Assembly: GCA_947167715.1 (NCBI GenBank)
Contig: CAMVJD010000008.1
Location: 23,729-87,728, forward strand
DNA from: an uncultured Eubacteriaceae bacterium
Lineage (GTDB): Bacteria > Bacillota > Clostridia > Lachnospirales > CAG-274
Direction of reading: 5' to 3'
DNA: 64,000 bases
Part shown: one piece after another, positions 41,690-52,157 of the stretch
Layout of the letters: every line of letters starts with the position of its first letter
Numbering within the stretch: position 1 is the first letter of the stretch
Position numbers and translations under genes: made by a program
Notes under the pieces: generated by a model
Seen by the model: only the letters and a program-made list of their open reading frames with translations
What the model was told of the DNA's origin: nothing
The model's database searches: none

Positions 41690-43037
41690 AGCGGGTGAAG
41701 ATATGAAAAAAATAATTTTGCCGCTTATAGCGCTTACCATAGCCTTATCGGGTACGGTGCCCGTAAGTGCGGCGGTGAGCCGTGAAGAAGTAGTGCCGTA
41801 TCTTTCAGAGCTTATTGATTTTATAAACGAAAATTATATAGGCGAGATAGATCAGCAAAAACTGATTGAAGCAGCTATGAGCGGTATAGCCAAAACACTT
41901 GATGATTACAGCGCATATTATACCGCGGATGAATATGCGGCAGTAACAAGAAATACCGCAAAAACCGTATATACGGTAACTTTTGGCTTTGAAATGAACA
42001 AAAGCGGAGAGTTTAATATAGTCGAGTTTCCTAACGGCCAAAAACGTGATGATGACGGCTTCAGATACCGCGATAAAATAAACTCCGTAAACGGGGTCAG
42101 CACGGCAGGGCTTTCGCTTAGCGAGATGCGAGGCTTACTTATCAGCACATCGCCCTCGCCTTTAAATATCAATGTAACCAGAAACGGCAAGTATTTGGAT
42201 ATTAAAGCCAAGCTTATACCCGTTACATCCAAAACCATTAGTTACGGCGGCATAGCATCTTATATTAACTTTAAAGAGGAAAATGCCGACAAATCGGTGG
42301 GATATATTAAAATAGATACCTTTGGCGAGGGTACCGCAGAGGAATTTCGCACAGCGCTGACCGCTTTAAGACGCGATAAAAAAACAAAACTTATACTTGA
42401 CCTGCGGGGAAATACCGGGGGCTATGTTGACCAGGCAATTTCCATATGCAACCTTATCGTGCCGAGCGGCAATATAATATCCACAAAGGATAAGGCCGGA
42501 AATGTTCAAACATATAAATCAAATCTTTCGTCTGTACCCTTTACAAAGATAGTAATACTTGTTGATGAAATGACGGCTTCCGCATCGGAAATAATAGCAT
42601 CTGCGCTTCAGGATTCGGGCGTGGGCATAATAGTGGGTGAGCATACATTCGGAAAGGGCGTTATGCAGGGCGTTGTCGATTTTGGCGATATTGGCACATT
42701 AAAGCTTACCATGTACGAATACTATTCAAGAAACGGCCGAAAGATCGACGGAGTGGGCATAACACCGGATTATCAGATAGATGATGTGCTTTTCGTCAGC
42801 GAAACGGATAAATTAACAAGCAAAAAGCTTAAGGATGCGCTTGTTTATCTTGGCTATAATGCAAGCTCCGAAAACGAGATCATTAAAAGCATAGGCAAGT
42901 TTCAGATAGCCGAGGGGCTTTCGCCCACATACAAATTAAATGCGGAAACCGCAGCCAAAATCAATTTAAGGCTGTACGAAAATCAAAATAAATCCGATGA
43001 TATATTAATGCAGGGATATCTTCTTTGTTTAAGATAA
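41682..43037 (+). CDS. S41 family C-terminal processing peptidase with PDZ
   Basis: LILDLRGNTGGYVDQAISI, VDEMTASASEIIASALQD, GEHTFGKGVMQ. Confidence 0.93.
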   Translation: MGKAGEDMKKIILPLIALTIALSGTVPVSAAVSREEVVPYLSELIDFINENYIGEIDQQKLIEAAMSGIAKTLDDYSAYYTADEYAAVTRNTAKTVYTVTFGFEMNKSGEFNIVEFPNGQKRDDDGFRYRDKINSVNGVSTAGLSLSEMRGLLISTSPSPLNINVTRNGKYLDIKAKLIPVTSKTISYGGIASYINFKEENADKSVGYIKIDTFGEGTAEEFRTALTALRRDKKTKLILDLRGNTGGYVDQAISICNLIVPSGNIISTKDKAGNVQTYKSNLSSVPFTKIVILVDEMTASASEIIASALQDSGVGIIVGEHTFGKGVMQGVVDFGDIGTLKLTMYEYYSRNGRKIDGVGITPDYQIDDVLFVSETDKLTSKKLKDALVYLGYNASSENEIIKSIGKFQIAEGLSPTYKLNAETAAKINLRLYENQNKSDDILMQGYLLCLR

Positions 43038-44726
<1,689 letters not shown>

Positions 44727-44742
44727 AACTTAATATAATTAT

Positions 44743-44770
44743 GGGGCGGTGAGTTTCATTGCCCCTTTTT
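44743..44770 (+). terminator. Weak terminator after pyrG
   Basis: GGGGCGG...TTGCCCC-TTTTT. Confidence 0.45.
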
Positions 44771-44789
44771 AAGTATGGGAAGTGAAAAA

Positions 44790-45680
44790 ATGGATAAAGG
44801 TATGGCGGCATATCTGGCCGTCAGCGCTGTTATATGCGTTGGAATATGCAAATACTGCGGCTTATCAAAGACAGCTGAAGTACCGAAAATAATTACGCAA
44901 ACGGTTGAAAGCACCGAAATGACTACACAGGATGTTGTTGACAATAACGGCAAAAAGTTCATAAGTATGCCGGTATATGCAGAATACGCTTTTCTTGATG
45001 ATTTTAATATTCCGCATGTTATTGTTAAAAACAATACAGAGCAGATATACGGCTATAGTCTTTCGGTAAAATATTACGACGATAATAAAAAAGAAATTGA
45101 AAATAAAAATATTGATATGCAGGCTGTGATACCGTCGGGGATGTCTGAAAGTCCCGAAAGATTTATACCTCCGGTTGACGGCGCAAAGTATATTGCCGCT
45201 GCCGTTACAGCATATTCAATAAAGGATAAAAGCATTAAAATACAGCCTGTTTACAATGATCACCTTTATACCCTGCAGCAGCTGAAAAAAGAAAATAAGG
45301 ATGCGCCCTGCAGCTTGATAACCATAGGCCGGCCCGAGATCATAGCCTCACACGGAGAAAGCGACCTGTCGGATATACGTTTTTCTATCACCAATCTTTC
45401 CGATAGGCCTGTAAAAAATATAGAATTTCTTGTTGCGGAATATGATGCAAACGGAAAGCCTGTGACAACAAAACCGAATGGCTATATAAAAGAAAATATA
45501 AGAAAGCTGACCTGGGATAATGCCGGGCTTATAAAGGATATCCCAAAGACAGCAGCCTCGGCAATGGCGCTGAACAAAAACTGCGCAGAAGTAAGGGTGA
45601 TGGTATTGCATATCGATTTTGAGGACAGGGGAGTGTGGTCAAATCCTGCCGCCCTGGACTGGATACTTTCGCAGGAATAA
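44790..45680 (+). CDS. Hypothetical membrane-anchored protein
   Basis: MDKGMAAYLAVSAVICVGICKYCG N-terminal hydrophobic segment; good ORF between pyrG and the DUF4127 gene. Confidence 0.7.
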   Translation: MDKGMAAYLAVSAVICVGICKYCGLSKTAEVPKIITQTVESTEMTTQDVVDNNGKKFISMPVYAEYAFLDDFNIPHVIVKNNTEQIYGYSLSVKYYDDNKKEIENKNIDMQAVIPSGMSESPERFIPPVDGAKYIAAAVTAYSIKDKSIKIQPVYNDHLYTLQQLKKENKDAPCSLITIGRPEIIASHGESDLSDIRFSITNLSDRPVKNIEFLVAEYDANGKPVTTKPNGYIKENIRKLTWDNAGLIKDIPKTAASAMALNKNCAEVRVMVLHIDFEDRGVWSNPAALDWILSQE

Positions 45681-45718
45681 AATAACAAAAACGCACGGTC
45701 TATTAAGGAGATGAATAA

Positions 45719-47557
45719 ATGAAAAAATTACTTACCGCAATTATTGCAGCAGCTGCCGCTTTGGCAATGTATACATCCGTTTATGCCGATACGGTCATAA
45801 CCGCGCCCATTGACAGCCGTCCGATAAGCAACGAATATCTGGGTGCTCTGGCGGAGCTTGGCGGCGATGATTTTATTAGTGTTGACAAGAAAAATCTTGA
45901 TTTTTTTACCGCTTATCTGTCGGACAGCCATTTTGGCAACAGCAAGGCGGTAAGAGAGGATATATATGAAAGCGTTTCGCAGAATAATAAGAAAAATACG
46001 GTAGTTATCATTAATTCCTCAAGCTATGTTACAAACGGCCTTGTCGGCAGCCGCGTGGGTAAAAATTACGGGGACTGCAGCCTTGCTATGGACGAGCTTG
46101 AACAGCTTATGACGGATTTTCCCGAGCCCGATTATTATTTTAACCTTTCTATTCCCCGCTCCCTGCCCGAAACACGCTTTAATACCATCTGGCGTGAAAA
46201 GGACAGTCCCGTGCTTTACGGCATTGGTCATTTTTACCTTGAAAGCGTTCCCGATGCAGCGGATAAAAAGGAAATCAAAGCTAAATTTGACACCGTTTCT
46301 CCGTCACAGATATTGCTGGAATACGGCTATGTCGCAAATAAGGCAGAGGAGCTTGGCATGCATGAGCTTACGGATTGGGAAAGAGCATTTTTAAAATATT
46401 TCCGTTCAAGCTTTGCATCAAAGCAGCCCTATATGGCGTATATAGAGGATTATAAAAAGCCCTATGCCGCAAGTGCGGAAATGTTTTCAAGGCTTTTGGA
46501 AATGCAGAAAAAGGGGCTTTTGGATGAAATTACAGTATCCAATGACGACCTTCAGCTGCCCGACAGCATAAATTATTTTTACGGCAAAAAGGCAAAGTGG
46601 GTGCAAACCGAAAAGGGCTCGCCCGTAAAATACAGCTTTGCCCGCACAATGCGCAGCGTTGCCTATAACAGCATATATAAGCAGTTTGACAGAGCCTACG
46701 GCAGCAGGGAGCGCGCCTACGCCCTTGTCGGCAGAGGGAAAAAGGTCAATTTTATAAATGGTGTTGACGAGGTACCGCAGCTTATTTATGCACGCAGCCT
46801 TTCAAAAAGGAAAGGGCTTACCGCAAACCTGAACATAATTACAAATAATTCGGACAGGACAGCGGGCTCCTTTGATGTTACGGGCATACAAAGCCTTATA
46901 GATACAGCCAAAAACTTTGTAAGCGCAAACAATACAAAAACACAAAAAAAGTTTAATTTATACCTTTATAATTACAATGTGCCCACCGAGCATAAAACCT
47001 TTTTGCAGAATATGAAGAGGGATTATTTAAAGGGCGATAATATCGGTCTTATAGAGATATTCAAGCTTAAAACAAGCAATAGGGTATTAAAGGATATTTT
47101 AAACGATACAAGCAAGGGTTATCCCTCTGTTACCGAGCTTTCAAGCTACAGCGCCTGGAATACCAACGGCAATGCTATAGGTCTTGGCATAGCACATTCG
47201 CAGGTCTATGCCATTACCGAGCAGAAAAATCATAACCCGACGGGCTATATAAACAAGCAATTAAAGGTGCTTGCACAGCATATCTATGAGGACGGCATAT
47301 ATACCGCACGCGGCAAGCTGGAGCTTTCAAATAAGGGCTATAAGCCCTATGCCTCCGAGGAACAAAAAAGCGATACGCTTTATCCTATTTTAAACGACGG
47401 CAGTGTGAACTTTGTCGGCAGAACGATAAGGGCCGGCGGCAAGGAGTATCTCATTAAAAAGGTGGATATGACAAGCTATGGTTTCCCGTGGAGAAGGATT
47501 TTTGATATTTATCTTGATTTTGATATCAAAACAAAGCAGGTGCCGATACAGGAGTAA
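45719..47557 (+). CDS. Secreted DUF4127-like protein
   Basis: Signal peptide; ITAPIDSRPISNEYLGALAELGGDDF; length and motif match DUF4127 as I recall it. Confidence 0.7.
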   Translation: MKKLLTAIIAAAAALAMYTSVYADTVITAPIDSRPISNEYLGALAELGGDDFISVDKKNLDFFTAYLSDSHFGNSKAVREDIYESVSQNNKKNTVVIINSSSYVTNGLVGSRVGKNYGDCSLAMDELEQLMTDFPEPDYYFNLSIPRSLPETRFNTIWREKDSPVLYGIGHFYLESVPDAADKKEIKAKFDTVSPSQILLEYGYVANKAEELGMHELTDWERAFLKYFRSSFASKQPYMAYIEDYKKPYAASAEMFSRLLEMQKKGLLDEITVSNDDLQLPDSINYFYGKKAKWVQTEKGSPVKYSFARTMRSVAYNSIYKQFDRAYGSRERAYALVGRGKKVNFINGVDEVPQLIYARSLSKRKGLTANLNIITNNSDRTAGSFDVTGIQSLIDTAKNFVSANNTKTQKKFNLYLYNYNVPTEHKTFLQNMKRDYLKGDNIGLIEIFKLKTSNRVLKDILNDTSKGYPSVTELSSYSAWNTNGNAIGLGIAHSQVYAITEQKNHNPTGYINKQLKVLAQHIYEDGIYTARGKLELSNKGYKPYASEEQKSDTLYPILNDGSVNFVGRTIRAGGKEYLIKKVDMTSYGFPWRRIFDIYLDFDIKTKQVPIQE

Positions 47558-47573
47558 AAAGGAGGCGCACACT

Positions 47574-47801
47574 ATGTTTGAGTTAAAGGAAAAGGCGATC
47601 CTTAACGAAAAAATAGCCGAGCTTGAAATGAATTTGTCCAACAACTATAAGGACCTTGCCATAACGGCATTTAAGGAGCTTGGACAGCTTTTGGAAAGCC
47701 TTAAGCTAAAGGAAAAGACCTATAACAAATACAAAAAAATATATGACGAGTATGCGAAAAAAATGGAGGGCTACAGCCACAGGGATTTTTACCACTCGTG
47801 A
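47574..47801 (+). CDS. Small charged coiled-coil protein (75 aa)
   Basis: MFELKEKAILNEKIAELEMNLSNNYK...; RBS AGGAGG upstream. Confidence 0.65.
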   Translation: MFELKEKAILNEKIAELEMNLSNNYKDLAITAFKELGQLLESLKLKEKTYNKYKKIYDEYAKKMEGYSHRDFYHS

Positions 47802-47850
47802 TCTTAAGTCGGTGCGCCGATAAAAAATAAAACTGAAAGAAGGAAAAACA

Positions 47851-48963
47851 ATGGATCCAAGATTTGAACAGCTTGCAAAAAATATAGTAAATTACAGCTG
47901 TAAAATACAAAAGGGCGAAAGGGTGCTTATCGGCAGCGGCTTAAACGCGATGCCGCTTATCAAGGCGCTTATACGCGAAATTTATAGGGTAGGTGCCTAT
48001 CCTTACGTGGATATAGCCTCAAATGTTATCCAGCGTGAGCTTTTACTGGGTGCAAGCAAGGAACAGTACGATTTTATCGCAGGGGTCGATGCCGAAAAAA
48101 TGCAGGGAATGGATGCTTATATAGGTATAGGCTGCTATGACAACACCGCCGAGCTTGCGGATGTTCCTGCCGAAAAAATGGATATTTACAATATGTACTA
48201 TTCAAAGCCCGTACACCATGATATCCGTTTAAAGAAAAAATGGGTGGTTTTAAGATACCCCACAAACAGCCTTGCACAGTCGGCAGGCACCAGTCAGGAG
48301 GCCTTTGAGGACTTTTATTTTAAGGTATGTAACCTTGATTACAGTAAAATGGACAAGGCTATGGATAAGCTTGTGGCGCTTATGGATAAGACCGACAGGG
48401 TGCGCCTTGTGGCAAAGGATACCGACCTTTCCTTTAGCATAAAGGATATTCCAGCAATTAAATGCGCAGGCGAAATGAACATACCCGACGGCGAGGTGTA
48501 CACGGCCCCCGTCAAAAACAGCGTAAACGGCGTTATTACCTACAATACCCCTACGGAATATCAGGGCGTTACCTTTGAAAACGTAAGGCTTAAATTCAAG
48601 GACGGCAAAATAGTGGAGGCCACCGCAAACGATACCGAGCGCATAAACCAAATTTTTAACAGCGACGAGGGCGCAAGATATGTCGGTGAGTTTGCCATAG
48701 GCGTAAATCCCTATATTACAAAGGCTATGAAAAATATCCTGTTTGACGAGAAAATAAGGGGAAGTATACATTTTACCCCGGGTAATGCCTATGACGATGC
48801 CGATAACGGCAACCGCAGCAATATCCATTGGGACCTTGTGCTTATTATGACCCCAGAGTACGGCGGCGGAGAAATATACTTTGACGATGTGCTTATAAGA
48901 AAGGACGGAGTTTTTGTGCTTGACGAATTAAAGTGCTTAAACCCCGAAAACCTGATCGATTAA
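47851..48963 (+). CDS. M29 family aminopeptidase
   Basis: GERVLIGSGLNAMPLIKALIREIYRVGAYPYVDI; NRSNIHWDLVLIM. Confidence 0.92.
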   Translation: MDPRFEQLAKNIVNYSCKIQKGERVLIGSGLNAMPLIKALIREIYRVGAYPYVDIASNVIQRELLLGASKEQYDFIAGVDAEKMQGMDAYIGIGCYDNTAELADVPAEKMDIYNMYYSKPVHHDIRLKKKWVVLRYPTNSLAQSAGTSQEAFEDFYFKVCNLDYSKMDKAMDKLVALMDKTDRVRLVAKDTDLSFSIKDIPAIKCAGEMNIPDGEVYTAPVKNSVNGVITYNTPTEYQGVTFENVRLKFKDGKIVEATANDTERINQIFNSDEGARYVGEFAIGVNPYITKAMKNILFDEKIRGSIHFTPGNAYDDADNGNRSNIHWDLVLIMTPEYGGGEIYFDDVLIRKDGVFVLDELKCLNPENLID

Positions 48964-48974
48964 AAAATATGTAT

Positions 48975-49038
48975 AAAAGCGGATATATCTCTCTTCGACA
49001 GGAAAAACAGTCTGTGAGAGATATATCCGCTTTTTTTC
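48975..49038. terminator. Bidirectional terminator with a 19-bp perfect stem
   Basis: AAAAGCGGATATATCTCTC ... GAGAGATATATCCGCTTTT between convergent genes. Confidence 0.75.
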
Positions 49039-49057
49039 AAAGAAAATATTATAGTTT

Positions 49058-49723
49058 TTATCGTTCTATACTGTCCAAATATTTGTAAATAGGATATATC
49101 AGCTTAAAGCCTTCGAAAACAAGGTCGGTCAAACCGCTTTCATAAAAGATATTTTCGGAATAATCGTGCCAGGATGTAAACTCCAGATACTTTTTCTGAT
49201 ACCATTCGATTAGATTTTTGTCGATATCCTTGTTGAAAAGGCGCTTGTAATCCTCGCCGTAAAGCTTGAATATATCCTGCTTTTCGTATAATTTCTTTAT
49301 TTTTTTAAACTCGGCGAGGTTGGCGTCAATGCGTTTTCTGTAATTGCGCATACCCGTCGGAGAGGGCGCATAAAAAAGCCCGTAGCGCCACCAATCTGGC
49401 GACATTTCAAAAAAGTAGGTGGGGCGGGCATAGACCAGATCGGGCTTGCCGTCCGCACGAAAGAAGAACCATTTACACTCCTTGTAGGGATTTTTGTTTT
49501 TGGAAAAGCGTATATCTCTGTTTGCACGGGATATTTTGGGTATTTCCATAAAATCCTTGTCCATATCCTGCATTTTCGCAAATAGATCATCCGCAAGTGC
49601 CGCAATAGGCTCGTGTACATTCTCACGGTACATATTTTTATGCTCCGTAAACCATTCTTTGTTGTTGTTTAGCCTTATTCCCATTAAATATTCGTTTGTA
49701 AGCTCGTTAAATCCCGTAAACAT
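49058..49723 (-). CDS. DUF2461 family protein
   Basis: NNNKEWFTEHKNMYRENVHEPIAALADDLF...ISRANRDIRFSKNKNPYKE. Confidence 0.88.
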   Translation of the reverse strand: MFTGFNELTNEYLMGIRLNNNKEWFTEHKNMYRENVHEPIAALADDLFAKMQDMDKDFMEIPKISRANRDIRFSKNKNPYKECKWFFFRADGKPDLVYARPTYFFEMSPDWWRYGLFYAPSPTGMRNYRKRIDANLAEFKKIKKLYEKQDIFKLYGEDYKRLFNKDIDKNLIEWYQKKYLEFTSWHDYSENIFYESGLTDLVFEGFKLIYPIYKYLDSIER

Positions 49724-49787
49724 AATATACCTTTCATTTTTGAGTTAGATCACAAATTTTATTTCCTAAAAACTTATTATTACTGCC

Positions 49788-49979
49788 TTATATTTTCCCA
49801 AGCCTTAATATCCTTTTTACGCTGCGATAATTTTTATATACCTTTACAGCGCCCACAAGCAGGGCAAATATACCCGAAATGCCCACAAGGATAAGCTTTA
49901 TATCCTCATCCTTTGTAACGCCGCTTGATATATCAAAGCCCTTTGAAAGCAGCTTGAAAATTCTTTGCAATACGTTCAT
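49788..49979 (-). CDS. Small single-TM protein (63 aa)
   Basis: MNVLQRIFKLLSKGFDISSG...LILVGISGIFALLVGAVKVYKN; upstream -35/-10 TTGACT-N18-TATACT on the - strand. Confidence 0.6.
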   Translation of the reverse strand: MNVLQRIFKLLSKGFDISSGVTKDEDIKLILVGISGIFALLVGAVKVYKNYRSVKRILRLGKI

Positions 49980-50106
49980 ATTATCACCCTTTTTTGTTGT
50001 TTTACAATTACAGTATACCACAAAATACTTAAAAAAGTCAATCTGCGAAAATGTATTGACTTTACTCGTTTTTTTGTATGATTTTTGCTTGAAATGCGGT
50101 AATTGA

Positions 50107-50180
50107 CGGCAAGCCCCGCAAATAATTTCGGCTTACAGCGTATATCCGCTCTAAAGGAAGATCATTTGCGGGGCTTGCCG
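50107..50180. repeat. 74-bp element with 17-bp perfect inverted repeat arms
   Basis: CGGCAAGCCCCGCAAAT (50107-50123) and ATTTGCGGGGCTTGCCG (50164-50180). Confidence 0.75.
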
Positions 50181-50355
50181 AAAAAATGTGTAAAAAATGG
50201 GTCCCCAAAAAAGCAAAAAAATAATAGGGAACATCAAAAAAATTTTTATTGCAATTTGTAAAAGTATATAGTATAATAATCGGGTAAATTTAATTTGCCG
50301 CTTTTGCGGCTGTGCGCTGTATCCGTAAGGAACGGCAGCAAGGAGGAAACTAAAT

Positions 50356-50988
50356 ATGGAAAAACAACAAACGGTAAACGTAAAGGACATGGTGGAAATA
50401 GCACTGTTTACGGCTATAATGCTTGTTTTGGCATTTACTCCGCTGGGCTATATTCCCGTCACACCTGTTATCAAGGCAACCACTATGCATATCCCCGTTA
50501 TAATCGCGGGCGTTGTGCTGGGCGGCAAAAAGGGCGCTATGCTGGGCTTTATTTTCGGTCTTACAAGCTTTTTAAAGGCGTCGTTTTTTTCACCCAACCT
50601 TACAAGCTTTTTATTTACTCCCCTTTATCCGGGCGGTAATTTCTGGAGCCTTGTGATCTGCTTTATACCGCGTATTCTTATTGGCGTTGTGGCAGCGCTT
50701 GTATTTAACGCACTTATAAAGCTTATCAAAAACGAGACCGTATCGCTTGCGGTGGCAGGTGTTGTCGGCTCGCTTACAAACACGGTGCTTGTTATGGGTA
50801 TGGCATATATTTTCTTTGCCGAGCAGTTTGCTAACGCAGTTGGCAAGGAGTCGGGCGAGGTTTTAAACTACATAATTACTGGTGTAGTTATTACAAACGG
50901 TATCCCCGAGGCCATTGTTGCGGGTATAATCACCGCGGGCGTAGGCAAGGCACTGCTTGTTGTAAACAGGAAAAGGGCATTGGCATGA
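50356..50988 (+). CDS. ECF transporter S component (pantothenate-type by context)
   Basis: IALFTAIMLVLAFTPLGYIPVTPVIKATTMHIPVIIAGVVLGGKKGAMLG; stop overlaps the coaX start. Confidence 0.87.
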   Translation: MEKQQTVNVKDMVEIALFTAIMLVLAFTPLGYIPVTPVIKATTMHIPVIIAGVVLGGKKGAMLGFIFGLTSFLKASFFSPNLTSFLFTPLYPGGNFWSLVICFIPRILIGVVAALVFNALIKLIKNETVSLAVAGVVGSLTNTVLVMGMAYIFFAEQFANAVGKESGEVLNYIITGVVITNGIPEAIVAGIITAGVGKALLVVNRKRALA

Positions 50989-51749
50989 TTTTAGCTATTG
51001 ATATTGGAAATACAAACATTGTGCTGGGCGGTATAACCGACGGCAAAATAGACTTTATTGCAAGAACATCCACGGACAGGATAAAGACGGCAGACCAGTA
51101 CGGTATACAGATAAAAAACATACTGGAGCTTTACAACACCGATATAAATAAGATAGACGGCAGTATAATTGCCTCTGTTGTTCCGCCCGTGCTTAATGCA
51201 ATGAAGGGCGCGGTGGAGCTTGTTACGGGCTCAAAGCCGCTTATAGTCGGCCCGGGGGTAAAAACGGGGCTTAATATTGTAATGGACAACCCCGCATCCG
51301 TGGGCGCTGACAGAATAGTTTGCGCAATAGCAGGACTTTCTATGCACAAGCCGCCGCTTGTTATGATAGATATGGGCACGGCGACCACTATAGATGTGGT
51401 GGACGAAAATAAAAACTACATTGGCGGCTGCATTATGCCGGGGCTTAAATCAAGCCTTGACGCCTTGTCCGAAAGGGCGGCACAGCTTCCCGAAATAAGC
51501 CTTGAAGAGCCTAAAAGCATCATCGGCAAAAACACGGTTGACTGTATGCGAAGCGGCTTTTTATACGGCTTTGCAAGTATGCTTGACGGCTGTATAGACA
51601 GGGTGGAGGAGCAGCTGGGCAAAAAGGCAAATGTTATTATAACGGGCGGATTAAGCCGCTTTATAAAGCCGCTTTGCCGCAGGGAAATGACCTTTGCCGA
51701 CGATCTTCTTTTAACTGGTCTTTACATTATTTATCAAAAAAATGTTTGA
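50985..51749 (+). CDS. coaX: Type III pantothenate kinase
   Basis: ILAIDIGNTNIVLGG, GADRIVCAIAG, VMIDMGTATTIDVV. Confidence 0.96.
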   Translation: MILAIDIGNTNIVLGGITDGKIDFIARTSTDRIKTADQYGIQIKNILELYNTDINKIDGSIIASVVPPVLNAMKGAVELVTGSKPLIVGPGVKTGLNIVMDNPASVGADRIVCAIAGLSMHKPPLVMIDMGTATTIDVVDENKNYIGGCIMPGLKSSLDALSERAAQLPEISLEEPKSIIGKNTVDCMRSGFLYGFASMLDGCIDRVEEQLGKKANVIITGGLSRFIKPLCRREMTFADDLLLTGLYIIYQKNV

Positions 51750-51757
51750 ATTTCTTA

Positions 51758-51789
51758 CGGAGCAGTATGATATCTGCTCCGCTTTTTTT
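51758..51789 (+). terminator. Terminator after coaX
   Basis: CGGAGCAG-N8-CTGCTCCG plus T-tail. Confidence 0.8.
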
Positions 51790-51914
51790 ATCTTCTTATG
51801 TTACAGTAATGTTACAAATATTTCAATTAGGTTACATACATTTTTAACTATCCCAAGATTTAGGCAACTGCAAACGGTTGTTACATATTTAACCAATTAT
51901 TAGTTTTTTTAGAC

Positions 51915-51943
51915 TTGACAACACAATATATAGGTTGTAAAAT
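51915..51943 (+). promoter_or_regulatory. nrdD promoter
   Basis: TTGACA-N17-TAAAAT. Confidence 0.7.
51921..51936 (+). promoter_or_regulatory. NrdR box 1
   Basis: ACACAATATATAGGTT; core CAATATATAG matches CWATATATWG 10/10. Confidence 0.75.
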
Positions 51944-51951
51944 AGTATAAG

Positions 51952-51967
51952 AAACTAAATATAGTTG
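51952..51967 (+). promoter_or_regulatory. NrdR box 2
   Basis: Core CTAAATATAG matches CWATATATWG 9/10; exactly 31 bp from box 1. Confidence 0.7.
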
Positions 51968-52157
51968 CAAACAGGCGCGCGCTGTTTGCTGTCCATACAC
52001 GGCCTTTTCTGCCTTTGATATGCATATCGGGTAAAGATTTTAAACGATACCGCAGTTTTGGGAGGGGTATTTTAGGTGCTGCTTTGCGGCGGTGTTTAAA
52101 GTACGGCGCATTTGATATCAGAGAAGTTTTTTTTAATTTTTAGGGAGGATCATAAAA

